Below, in pieces: positions 21,228 through 31,882 of a stretch of DNA of 64,000 bases. Position 1 is the stretch's first letter; every line of letters begins with the position of its first letter. The stretch covers positions 66,423,210 through 66,487,209 of the forward strand of contig NC_073745.1 of NCBI RefSeq assembly GCF_029784135.1, read 5' to 3'. The stretch is from Toxorhynchites rutilus septentrionalis (lineage: Eukaryota > Arthropoda > Insecta > Diptera > Culicidae). The position numbers and the translations under genes were made by a program. A model generated the notes under the pieces. The model saw nothing but the letters and a program-made list of their open reading frames with translations. It had not been told where the DNA came from and did not search any database.

Positions 21228-21434
21228 TCAGGATTGTATCATACAAACAGAAATACCTTTGATATTTAGCACATTTTGGTGTTTTGAATATTCCCCGGAC
21301 CGATGAGTAGAGTTTCGCAAAGCTTTTAAAAATTTTCGGAATTTCACACTCAGATTCTGCGGGTTGACATCACTCCATGGATTAGGATCTTCCCGGATAA
21401 TATCGGTGTAGTTATGAATATACCGGCAAAACAA
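21228..21434 (-). other. Unrecognised short ORF
   Basis: A 68-codon minus frame with protein-like composition (IHNYTDIIREDPNPWSDV, FRKFLKALRNSTHRSG). No family recognised. Its position near two other unexplained minus frames is the only context. Confidence 0.25.
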
Positions 21435-21632
21435 TCTGCGCTACGTGTTGGTGAAGGACGAAGTCCGCTTGCTTGACAATCAGCCTAATTGTTAGAAAGG
21501 GACGTTTCGAGGTTTCATCAGGTTCCCTTTTCGGTTTAACTGGATGAACGTATTCCTATTTAAATGGTCCTGTAAAAGTAAATGAAAACTTTCCAACATT
21601 ATTAGTTTATAATAATTCAACCATTGCAGTTA

Positions 21633-22242
21633 AGTGCGATTCACATACTACGTTCACGTCCCGTCACGTCACGTTGCGTCAGTTATTCTACCATGCAATC
21701 CTCATGAAAACATTCACATACACCGGCAACGTAACGACCTGTTAGCATACGTTCAACGAAAACGACCGGCAGGATTTGTGGAAAAGATACTTGACGGAGA
21801 GGGATGGTTCGTTGGGTTTTTGTCTGGGCTTTGTGCCTCGGCTTTTGTTTTGAATTTGGTTGTATTTTTCATGCCAATATATCTCTTAGTTCCAAAGTTC
21901 GGAGTCAAAATCTTTCGCGACTAGCTGAGGAAAATAGTCTATATATTACTATTGCTGAATCTCGGGTCGGGACTATGGGATTTAAGAATTTAAATGATAT
22001 AATTTAATGATTTTCATTGAATTTTTCTAAGATTAGAACTTATTCTAGGCATGTCGATTCGAAAGAGGCCACTGCAATTTAAAATCGTTGTAGGTGGCGA
22101 CACCATGAATAACATTAAATAAATCATTCGTTTGACATTTGACGTGACGGTGCTGGTACAAGCATTGACTGCATGTATGAATTGGTGGAGACGTTGACAG
22201 AACATAGACGTTCTTTTCGTAACGTTCTATGTGAATCGCACA
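21633..22242. mobile_element. MITE with GTGCGATTCACATA termini
   Basis: A 610-bp non-coding element. The left end is AGTGCGATTCACATACTACG and the right inverted is TGTGCGATTCACATAGAACG. TTA flanks both ends (21630-21632, 22243-22245), as for PIF/Harbinger insertions. CGTCACGTCACG subterminal repeats on the left are echoed on the right (TGACGTGACGGTG). The superfamily is inference from the TTA. Confidence 0.6.
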
Positions 22243-22419
22243 TTACTCCACAGGCACGGGAGCCCTTGTTCGGAATATGTTTGTCGTTGTCACGAAAATC
22301 GACCGTGTGCATTTGCAAGAACGCATCCGAGTGGAACGATGGAAATTTACGCGACTATTTTCACTCGTATTCGGACAGTCTTTCACTGAACAACACAGAT
22401 TCAATCACACTGACCACTA

Positions 22420-22925
22420 CCTGGAGTAAAATTCTGCTTCGGACATAAACGTAAATGAAATCAGTCCGAGTCACAAAAACGTCGGTTTCTTTGATCGGAG
22501 AAACATTTAACAGATAGTGTGAGGGAAAAAAAGTTTCAAGATAATTTTTTTTTAAGCAAAATGCACTTGAAGAAAATACTTCATTACCTCCGCATGACCC
22601 ACGGTATAACCATTGACACCAGCAAATAATTTGAATTTCCGGATAAATGTCCTGAATTTTCAATACCTTCGTCTCTCAACTGCGTGTAGCAGAAATTTAA
22701 CATCAGAAAGATTTCTGCAGAAAAATATTCTCTCTTGAGTGAAGTTCTTGTTCGGTCAAAAAGGTAAATAAACAAAGTCCGAGTCACGAAAAGGTTTGCT
22801 TCTTTTATATGAGAAACTTTTGTCAGCATGGAGAAAAAAGTTGCAAGGAAAAACTTTTTTTTTCAAGCAAAATGCACTTGAAAAATGAATTCGATTGACC
22901 TTGCATGTCTCAGGTTATTACCAAT
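22420..22925 (+). repeat. Two diverged direct repeats of about 200 bp
   Basis: The block around 22460-22620 (AGTCCGAGTCAC, GAGAAAC, AAGCAAAATGCACTTGAA) is repeated at about 22755-22900 with the same order of motifs. Not recognised as a named element. Confidence 0.6.
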
Positions 22926-23677
22926 GTCCTAGAAAAAAGGTAATGAAGATGGTCGAGTTTCAAGCGACATAGCATGCGCTGCCATAACAATTTCGCAAAT
23001 AGTGACGTCAGTCGTTGTGTTTATCTTTGATTGCTCACCGCATCCATGTAAAAATGCTATTTTGATGAAGTAATTTATCAATTAAAAACGTACATTTTTG
23101 TAGAGCTCCAGCTGAATATGAGGCTAATGTGCTAGTGTGGAGTGAATATTTGTAAAATCACGTCGAAATAGACGGATTAAAGTGATATTTCCATGTACCA
23201 TTTTCACTCCCCCACGTTCATAGAAACAAAGGAAGTTTCATTATATTACTGTTATGAAGTTGATGTTTCGAATGCTCTCAGTGTCGGTGTGTATGTTGTG
23301 AGATAATAATCGCCAATTAATCAAAATTTCACCGAACATGTTATTGCTTTCGAGAGCTAAGCATACGACTGTTCTCTGGACATTTTTACCACAATAATAA
23401 TCGAAATAAGCGACGATATAATTGTCGTCTGTTAAAAAACAATCAGTTGAATGATTCCATGAGAATTTTGGCTCAAATTATACAACATATACATTCCATA
23501 TTGAATGCAACTAATTACGACACGATATTTTGCTCGCCAATACAGATACACTTCGCCTACTGCTCCACCTCTATATGTACCTCATTGGGTTATTACTAAT
23601 AAATAATCCAGATCTAATCTTGTAAATGGGGTCATGACCGTTTCTTGGCAATTAAAAAAAAAATTCCATTATACTTA
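22926..23677. other. No feature recognised
   Basis: AT-rich, no open frame with known motifs, no clear terminal repeats. Confidence 0.4.
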
Positions 23678-24068
23678 TGACAGACATACAGCTGTACTAC
23701 CGTTGTACTTCGAAAATTGTATGTCTGTCACCATGTACAGCGCTAGAACCATGCAAGCAACTCGGTACAATCGCTGTACCTGTATCGACCTATTTTACCG
23801 CTGTACATAGCTACAGTTGTACTGTGCGCAGCGCCATAGATGGTTAGTGGTGGGTAGCATAAACAAATCGAATCAAAACACTTGGTAAACATTCTTTTCA
23901 TTGACTTTCTCTTGAGTTAATAACTTTGACTGGAAACTTGCTTGTTGTGTTTGATAGCTAAGACGCTAAATAAAAACCTTTTTCATTGAAATATGTGGTG
24001 AAAATTGGAAAAATTCTGATTGTCAGTTTGACATACGGTACAATGTACAACCAAAGTATGTCTGTCCC
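23678..24068. mobile_element. MITE with GACAGACATAC termini and GCTGTAC repeats
   Basis: The left side is GACAGACATACAGCTGTAC; the right side inverted is GGACAGACATACTTTGG. The left half contains many TGTAC-centred words (GCTGTACC, GTTGTAC, TGTACAGCG) in both orientations and could fold. About 390 bp, no coding capacity, target site unclear. Confidence 0.5.
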
Positions 24069-25373
24069 TAGTATTAGAGTCAGAGGCATTCTTAATACAA
24101 GAAATAAACACTAGTGTGCATATTAGTACTTTTATTTAAGGACTAATTTTATCAGTTATGTAACTGTATTAATGAGAAAATGATCTGATTTAATATAAAA
24201 CAAGCATGAATTTTGTTTTCATCGCTATTTTTCCATTGAGATACACAATAAGCGTCATACCCCTCATTTCATTCGACTCTTCTACTGCTTCAAAGCTCAC
24301 GAATTCTCTCCAACAACAAACCACGCTCTCGTAAGGAAAGGAGGAGAACAAAAAGGAAAAGCTTCTGCTTCAATAACAGTTTGACAGTTTTCTCTCGTTC
24401 TCACTCTCCGCTTACTACTCGTGCACACAGGCGGGAACAAATTTCCTTGCCCATCTTCATGCGTCGGTGGACCGCTTCTTGGCAAAGGGATCGAATGCAC
24501 ACGAATGGTACGAAAGCACCGGCCTCGACTGTTGTTAGGTGTACGATTCACAAACACACATACCGAACCACCTCGAGATCTCATCGTCTCTGCGAGAGAG
24601 AGAGAGAGAGAGAGAGAGCAGCGAAGAAGATGAGTATTTCGAAACAATGGCCGCAGCGAATGTTGGTCTCTTCGCGAAGTGTTGAAGGAAACGGGATATT
24701 TTTCTTATCGGAAATTTACAGACAATAGTTTTTTCCGCTCGGAACATGAATGAAAAACGATTGAATGGTGGATGTTGATTGTGGTGCTCCATATAATTGT
24801 ACAATCGGGGCTAGAAGTGTCTCTTTGTTGTGCGACGCAAAATTGGGCGCCCTTTCGAGAGAGTTAAAAGTTTAAGAGCTCCTTTCGGAAAATGTGTGAC
24901 AAATTAGAATTGTCTGATGTGTTCAGAAGTGGTAAATGGTAAATGTGTTGAATTGAATTTTCGTGTAATTCAACGTATTTGAAAGTGTTGCTTGGTGAAG
25001 TTTTTGCAAGCTTTTTTTTGGTAAAAACAACTCCCCGGGCAGACCCGTGAAGGATTTGTTTACAGCGACGAAAAAGGTGAAAACATTTTGCTCCTCCAAA
25101 GCAAAACAAGTGTATATGTGTTCTTGCAAGCGATTTCATGGTGTGAGAGACTTTTCAGTGGATATTTGAAAAATGTGATACATTTGTCCTTCGGTCAATT
25201 AATTTTTGAAGGTGAGATCGAAAATCTTTTTTTTTAATTTATGCATAAATTAACTGGATAAAAAGAATAATGTTAACTAGAGCCCGAGTCTCTTCTAGCT
25301 TTTGATGACAATTTCTGGTTCCGCTCCAAACCAGAACAATTCCGTAAAATCAAACTGTTTAAAAATCGACTGA
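24069..25373. other. Unique-looking stretch with (GA)n tract
   Basis: Contains a (GA)n microsatellite at about 24593-24620. The overlapping frames on both strands around it (24297-24804) have no known motif. GC is a little higher than its surroundings, so it could be host non-coding or 5' UTR sequence. Confidence 0.35.
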
Positions 25374-25400
25374 CTGAATAATTTTGCCGCAATTAATTGA
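25374..25400. repeat. Target-site duplication of retroposon copy 2 (left)
   Basis: The 27-base sequence beginning CTGAATAATTTTGCCGC is repeated exactly at 25562-25588 on the other side of the inserted fragment. Confidence 0.75.
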
Positions 25401-25561
25401 GCTTGAGCTTGGGTAGACTGTACAATTCGTAGTTGCTCTCCGTGATTGACCTGAACCAACCAAATTGCACAAAGAACACACAGAATGACGCTTGGGACTA
25501 GCAAATCATTCTCGTTGTGCAATTTTCGGTGATTCGAGCTTTAAATGGTCAATTACGACGC
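25401..25561 (-). mobile_element. Retroposon with (CAAGCT)n tail, copy 2, 5' truncated
   Basis: 161 bp on the minus strand, matching about 2115-2270 of copy 1 nearly perfectly and ending in the same CAAGCTCAAGC tail at 25401. Perfect 27-bp duplications flank it. 5' truncation plus long duplications is the usual outcome of LINE-type target-primed reverse transcription. The minus-strand frame at 25295-25522 shares its start with the frame at 2146 only because the element is shared. Confidence 0.78.
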
Positions 25562-25588
25562 CTGAATAATTTTGCCGCAATTAATTGA
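25562..25588. repeat. Target-site duplication of retroposon copy 2 (right)
   Basis: Exact copy of 25374-25400. Confidence 0.75.
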
Positions 25589-25966
25589 TTTGAAACTCAG
25601 TCTTTGCGGGAAAGAATATTTTTCATTTTAACAATTAATTACAACAATTAATTAATAACAATTAATTAATAACAATTAAGTGATACAAACTTGAGTTCGC
25701 ACGCCACCATGCACATCTTTTTTCCCTTCCTTTGGAAGTTGGAAACAAGGTTTCGGAACATTCGTTTTAGATAAAGTCATAGGGTCCCATTCTAGTTGAC
25801 GAGACGAACAACTCGTCTCGTCTTGCCACTAGTTAATGTCGACTTGAGCTAAATATCCTATTCCAGTACACGAGTTTCATTGAATTGTTTTATTTGGTAG
25901 AGTGGAAGGCTTCTGTCACTTTTCCTCGGTATGATCAGTGCACAATGGTCCAGGAGGTGCATTTAA
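25589..25966. other. AT-rich spacer
   Basis: Includes AACAATTAATT repeats near 25630-25680. No gene seen. Confidence 0.4.
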
Positions 25967-26167
25967 CACTCCTATACTCGCGCATTGGTCTGTCAGACCG
26001 AGGAATCAATAATTTGTTCATTTCTCAGAAAATATCAACACTACGACTTTGCGTTTCTCTCTAGCTTCGTTATTCGTCGTTCGTCATCGTTTAGCGTATC
26101 GCATGTGTTGGTACAAAGGGTACGTGTGCCTCTTTTTTAACACTTTCGGTCTGACACACCGACGCGA
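25967..26167 (-). mobile_element. TTAA-type MITE, copy 2
   Basis: Inverted relative to copy 1 at 458-657. It starts CACTCCTATACTCGCGCATT after TTAA (25963-25966) and ends at CACACCGACGCGA before TTAA (26168-26171). The outer 10 bases of the right end (TATAGGAG-type) are missing, yet TTAA is present. Confidence 0.65.
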
Positions 26168-27056
26168 TTAAAACGCCTTTAATACCCTCTGAAAATTCTC
26201 CGAACTCTGGCGGAAAAGGTTTTGACTTGCGCTACCGACTAAAGGTGAATCGGAAATCCAGATTGAAGATGAATCGGCATTTACTGTGATCGATCATATT
26301 CCGGAGTGGGCAAAGATTTGTTTCATCTAAAATTTTGAGTAACACTGTAACTCTGTTATAAAACAATGCATTTGTCAAAGCAATAACTGGATCTTGTATA
26401 GAACATTTTCAAGTTTCCACAATTGCCCTTCGATTTGCTGTGCGATCGTTATGTCATTGAATATTCATAATTCAAAATGAAAGGATAACTTTTCATTCGA
26501 TCGAGAATTTCTCTGTAGTAAAAAGTTCTACTGGAATTCTATTTGAAACAAATGAAAGCGAAATAATCAAGTTGACTAGATTATTACTGGCGTCTATGTG
26601 ATATCTATAAGCAAGTGATAACTCATAAGTGTTTCGAAATTAAACTCACAAGACGGGTACAGCAAGTAAAATTTGAAATAAAAATAACTTAAAAGAAATT
26701 AAAATGGAATTTATGCGCAAATCAGTTATTTCCTCAATTATTTTAATTTGAAAAGGAAAACGTCCACGTGGACAAAGGGGGGTAGGGGTATGAAAATGTC
26801 CACGCTTGTCCACGGAGGGGGAGGGGGAGTCTAAAACCGTGCTTTTTCTGTCCACGTGGTATGTGGACAGCCCCTTCTTAATTTCATCCGAAAAATTTAT
26901 ACTAAACTAGATTATTTCTATTAACTAAATTGAAGCTCTCTAACCGCTCTACAATTTGTTCTTTGACACCCAACTTCTATCTTTCTTAAATTGGCTGCAA
27001 TATCGATATAAACAATTCCTGGTGAAAATTCAAGCAAAACAAAAGGAGCGTAAGTA
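26168..27056. other. Non-coding stretch with GTCCACGTGG repeats
   Basis: Around 26760-26870 the palindromic word GTCCACGTGGAC and shorter forms recur four times beside G-rich runs, probably the edge of a small interspersed repeat. The stretch 26935-26990 matches 5818-5875. No coding sequence. Confidence 0.4.
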
Positions 27057-28299
27057 CAGGGTTTTCCAACTATAAATTCCGAAAGTAAATTGAAATAAAA
27101 CACACATAGAATTCGAATTTCAATGAAACTTTTATTTCAAATTGAAGTTTGGTTTATGCCATTATGTGTGAAATACAACATCATTCGAATATCTACCTAG
27201 GGCTTCCTCGCACACCTTGATCCGGAACAGGTAATTTTCAATGACTTTTCGGCACATATGGGGCGGTATCTCGGTCATAACTTCACGAATGTTGTCTTTC
27301 AAATGTTCAAGAGTTTGCGGAGAGTTGGCATAGACACGGTCTTTCGTATAACCCCACAAAAAAAAGTCTAGCGGGTTCAAATCGCATGATCTGGACCAAA
27401 ACGCGAAATTATGCGTCCCACAAATTTCGTTCGCAATATGGCCATGTTCGGTCGTATTGTGTGGCACGTGGCGCCGTCCTGCTAAAACCACATGTCATCC
27501 GTATCCATATCTTCAATTTGTGGCAAAAAAATCGGTTAACATGCGCTCACCATTCACAGTTACCGTCTCACCGTCCTCATTTTCAAAGAAATACGGCTCG
27601 ATGACTCCACCAGACCATAATGCGCACCAAACAGTGACTTTTGGCGAATGCAATGGCCTCTCAACAATCACGGGTGGATTTTCTGAGCCCCATATACGGA
27701 AATTTTGGGTGTTCACATAGCCACCGAGCTCGAAATGTGCCTCATCGCTGAAGAAATTTTGATGCGAAAATTCAGCATTTTGCTGCTGTTGTTCGTTCAC
27801 CCAATCGACGTATGCCCGACGCATTCCATGGTCACCACGCTCTAATTTTTGTACCAGTTGGACTTTATATGGATGTAGGTGCAAGTCCAAATGCAAAATT
27901 CGCCACAATGATGTGTTTGACAAGCCCAATTGCTGAGCACGCCGTGGAATCGAAACATTCGGGTCATCCTCCACACTGGCAGCAACAGCAGCAATATTTT
28001 CGGCCGAACGCACATTACGATGATGCACAGGTTTCACAATATCCGCTACGGATCCAGTTTGTTCGAATTTACGCACTACATTAGCGATTGTGTGCTCTGT
28101 AAGCCGTCCATGACGACCAAAATCCGTCCGTAATGCTCGAAAAACATTTGCCGGTTTTTCATCATTTTTATAGTATAATTTAACAAAATCAACACGTTGT
28201 GCGATGCTACTAACGATATGAAGCTTTGGTTGACAGCTATGTCAAACGGTTGTCAGCGCAGGGCTGTATACTTTCGGAAGCCCGAAATGGAAAACCCTG
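27057..28299 (-). mobile_element. Complete Tc1/mariner-like transposon, inactive
   Basis: A 1,243-bp element. The left terminus CAGGGTTTTCCAACTATAAA and the right inverted terminus CAGGGTTTTCCATTTCGGGC share a perfect first 12 bases, with TTCCGAAAGT following in both. TA duplications lie at 27055-27056 and 28300-28301. One decayed transposase gene occupies most of it. It interrupts or abuts the hAT-like relic beginning at 28303. Confidence 0.9.
27162..28211 (-). pseudogene. Tc1/mariner-like transposase, frameshifted
   Basis: From about 28211 the minus strand reads QRVDFVKLYYKNDEKPANVF, RRAQQLGLSNTSLWRIL (second HTH), FFSDEAHFELGGY (first Asp) and VTVWCALWSGGVIEPYFFE, open to 27513. A shift then moves to the frame of the D2 motif, where the codon before QDGATCHT is a stop in place of Gln. 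The third motif DLNPLDFFLWGY and C-terminus ENIREV-type helices follow in yet another frame, open to 27162. Three catalytic blocks in order, about 345 residues overall. No obvious ATG at the start. It is dead. Confidence 0.85.
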
Positions 28300-28302
28300 T
28301 AC

Positions 28303-29245
28303 AAAGATAGGCATCCAGATTTCCGTAGGAGCTTTGCTGCTGTTTTCACAGCCAATACCTTTAGAGTAGTTGCAGAGGCTGTTGAGGATAAATTGTTGGG
28401 GACTAAATTAAGCTTTTTTCAACATCAGCTGCTGCAGTTCAACCTTTTTTTTCAGAGTGCCGAGTGTATGGCACCTTTCCTTTTCTCCGAACTGACGAAC
28501 CTTATCAAACCAGTAATGGATAAAAAAAAGCCTTCGCTTTTGAAAGGTAATCTGAAGTCCCTCATATACGTAAATCTTTCTGATGATTCGTTTCTACCAG
28601 TAGCTAAAATTGAATTGAGCTTCGCTGTGAAAGTTGCAATCAAAAGTGTTGTGGAGAAACATCAAGTTTCCGAGAAAAATATCTTGATTTTTCGACAGAA
28701 CTGTAAAAAGTACTACAAAGCATTTCTTCGAAAAATGAAGGAACGATCACCTTTGTCGTATCCCGTGACACGATATATACCTTGTATCGATCCAGCAGTT
28801 ATTGCAAACTATCCTGAACATTTCGTGGAGAAAGATAGAATCAGTAGTATCTTGGCGGACAAAGTTAAACAGAAGTTCGTCGAGTTTTGTGATACTCTGG
28901 GTTCGTGCGATGTGCTAAAAAACTATCGCCGAAAAGAAGAACGTTTGGACATCTTGTGGATGAAACTCGTAGGCGCAGCGGGTAATGGATATACAAACTT
29001 GTTTGACTTTGTCAAAGGGATCCTTAGTCTGTCGCATGGCAATGCTACATTGGAGCGGGGTAAATCAAAATGAACAGAGCATGGTAGCTCAGCGTATTGT
29101 TCCCAATGCCATCTTGGATGCTAGTGGAGTTTTAAATGTTGAAATAACAGAAAGTCTCATGCAATACGCGAAGAGCTCTCACGAGCGCTACATTGGAGCT
29201 CTCACAGAGTCCAATCAGGAAGATAAGATAAGGAGAACGTAGCGG
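28303..29245 (+). pseudogene. hAT-like transposase / transposon-derived gene relic
   Basis: Open from 28303 (HPDFRRSFAAVFTANTFRVV) to 29073 with protein-like composition: QFNLFFQSAECMAPFLFSEL, ILIFRQNCKKYYKAFLRKM, RKEERLDILWMKLVGAAGN and FDFVKGILSLSHGNATLERG. The last phrase resembles the hAT C-terminal dimerisation motif (SHGNA-xxERGFS). There a small deletion and frameshift occur; the next frame continues NQNEQSMVAQRIVPNAILDA to 29241. The 5' part of the gene is absent because the Tc1/mariner-like element ends at 28299. The family name is a recollection of similar insect proteins. Confidence 0.6.
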
Positions 29246-31548
29246 AACGGAAGCGCAAACGGCGCAGGAAGCGAAGAAGTTAGAGGCCAGAAAGATGCAA
29301 ATACAATGCAATGAATTCATCTTGTTTTGCAAACTTGTAGAGTGTTTGCATGTATATTAAAAACCAGGAATTTTTCAAAAATCTACCAGGAAAACCGGGA
29401 GAAAACCAGGAATTTCAAAACACAAATCAAGTTGCCACCCAGATTATCGCAGTGTGTGTGTGTGTGTTAGCTGGGAAAGCGTGAAAATGTTAATTCTTAA
29501 GTGTGGCTAATAAATATCATCCGCTCTGATATACAAGCGTGTTGAATAAAATAACTTCGTTATCCTATGTCAACAATTTAGTTGTGTCTCGAACAACACC
29601 CTCTAGATGTTTTTGATCTATGCATTTTCAAATCAATACCCATGCGGCCAATATATACAAAACGTAGTAATCAATCAGCCGACAGACACTCAAGCTCGTG
29701 AGAACTGCGACCTCTCTCATACACCTTGTGCCTCTGGGGACTAATCAATTACAATGATTGCCCAAAATGTATGCTGCCCAAAGTAAACCTAAATCTGCGG
29801 TTGCTCTCGAAACCCGAAATCGCGTCATTCAATCGGTCGAATATTTATTCTCCCAATTGCACACTAAGCGCTAAACATTACCAATAACTCATTATCTCAT
29901 TTGAATCATGATGTCGTTTTTATCTCCCTGCCCTTCTCCCTATGACCCTCCAATCGCTTGTGAGTCGCCCGGCTTTTGGGAAGTGACCTCCCCTTCACTT
30001 TTTCATTCTCCATATGTCTCCTGGCCTGGCCCGGCATGACGATGGTTTTTGCACACTATAGGTTACAGCGAGGTTCTGTTGCACGGTTGTACGGATTCGT
30101 CGACGGTCCCGCCACTATTTAAGTGCTTATTTTAAAAGCCATTACTTCTCCCTCGTTACGGAACGCGCTACTCTACCATAGCCATCAGACAGGCAGCAGC
30201 AGCAATGGGGCGTCCAGTGTATGATTCCGCCGGGGAACACACATTCCGCGGTTTTAGATTACTCGCCGATTCTTTGACTCTCTGACTGCAGCAACAGCAG
30301 TGGTGTTGGGGTGCATAATACCCGGGAGATACCCGGGAAACGTGGAAATAAGTGCCCCGAGGAAACAGGATTAGAAGGAGGGGTACGGGATAGGGGATTA
30401 ATCGCTGCGGTTTGCACTGAACTGTCGGCCGAATTTTATGAAGACATGTTTGGGTGTGTGGGTTGTTAGAAGTGATGCAGCAGCAGCGCGACGGTAGCGC
30501 ATAACCTAGGGAAAACCGCTCCTCGCAGCGGGTGGGAGTGTGTGTGTGTGTGTTTGTGCTCGTGAATAAGTTTTTCATTTTCCTGGCGGCGCGATGAGCA
30601 TTTGCTGCCCGGGAAGCGTACGCCACGCGCGTGTATACTGCCAGTGGGAAAAGTGTATAATTTTTCCTACGGTGCGTGACCCCTCATTAGGTTTTTTTTC
30701 TCCGCTCGACCGTAGTTGATGCGCAAGAAGAGCCAAGGGACGAGACGCGTTACCATTGGATGAAGACAGCCGGCGGCGTATGACGACGTTTTGATGGGTT
30801 CTGTTTACGCGATTGTTTTTGTTTTGGGTGACTTCTTTCTTCTTTTTTTTCTCCTGGTCGGTACCAGAATCAATTTAAATATTTTCCGGCAAATATGATA
30901 TGTTGAAGTAAGCATTTGTTAAAAGGGGTCAGCGGATTGATCCCAGCTTTAACGGAAAATAGACAACCAGTGGAGCGACAGTTCGGAGAAAAGGGTAAAT
31001 AGAAATAACGCATTCTAGCGATCTCCTGCCACCGGAGATGGGGTATTTACATACGGAAACCTACACGATAGAAGTATTTCGAATGATGAGGTTCTTCGTC
31101 TACTTCCTCGGTTCTCGTCTATCATACATAATAACATTCATAGTCTTTAATCAGATTTTTAAACAGTAAGAAATGTAGTTTGTAACATGATCCTAGGCTA
31201 TACAAATATCCTGTCCCATCCTATTCCTAATGTAAATAAATTTTGGAAGTTGGTGCTACCGGGCAACCGAGTAGCTGAGTCCAACACACACCAAACCGTG
31301 ATAGTACGGTTGATTAATTACCTTTTATTTTATATAATAAAGGGCAATAGTTGAAGAGCAAGCATTCGCGTAACACCTCTCTAATCGCTTATCCGAAACT
31401 TGAACAAGGTGTCTGTTCCGCTGGTTGGTTATTGGGAAGTGAGTCCGGGAAGTAGTGGGCCAATAGTGGAGATTGGCCAGAATCCGAAAACGGACTAAGT
31501 TTACACTAAGTTATTGTGTTCGTATATTCGTAATATAGATGTACCGTC
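29246..31548. other. 2.3-kb stretch without recognised genes
   Basis: Near 29360-29420 the phrase ACCAGGAA(A) repeats; (TG)n tracts at about 29452-29467 and 30537-30554. The region 29930-30800 is GC-richer with CAGCAG tracts. The 152-codon minus frame at 30168-30626 is Arg/His/Pro-rich, includes the (TG)n tract and shows no known domain. Possibly host promoter or UTR sequence. Confidence 0.35.
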
Positions 31549-31690
31549 GATGGGGGTGAGAATAGGTCAAAAAAGGTAGTTTTCGAACTTTTTGTTGAAT
31601 AACTATCGTAATTTAGAGCGAAACGCAATTCTGATTACGTGGATATGTTCTCTAATGATGAACTTACGAGCAGAGATGCTAACCTTCCTG
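31549..31690 (+). repeat. TACCGTCGATGGGGGTGAG element edge, copy A
   Basis: Starts TACCGTCGATGGGGGTGAGA, then GGTCAAAAAAGGTAG and TGTTGAATAACTATCGTAA. The same 130 bp recur at 38255-38385, and the edge alone in inverted orientation at 36955-37172. Probably the terminus of a MITE family; the other end of this copy is not visible. Confidence 0.55.
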
Positions 31691-31882
31691 ATTTTTCAGG
31701 ATTTCCCAGACTTTTTAGCACGCTCCCTTATATCCTGATTAACACTCAATTTATCCTGGTTTTTCTGAAATGATCCTGATTTTTCCTGATTTTTGTACTC
31801 TTTACATTATTCGTAATAAATATACTGGTTACCATGTCAACGTTTTCTGTCATGATAGTTCTCCAGTTCGCACTTGTATATA
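31691..31882. repeat. TCCTGATTTTTCC short tandem phrases
   Basis: TCCTGATTTTTC and close variants recur five or six times between 31695 and 31800. It resembles the inverse of the CCAGGAA phrases near 29360-29420. The mariner follows at TA. Confidence 0.45.

Noticed and set aside
27386..28133. Plus-strand ORFs over the Tc1/mariner-like element
   Set aside because: They are antisense to the recognised transposase, which carries all the conserved motifs.
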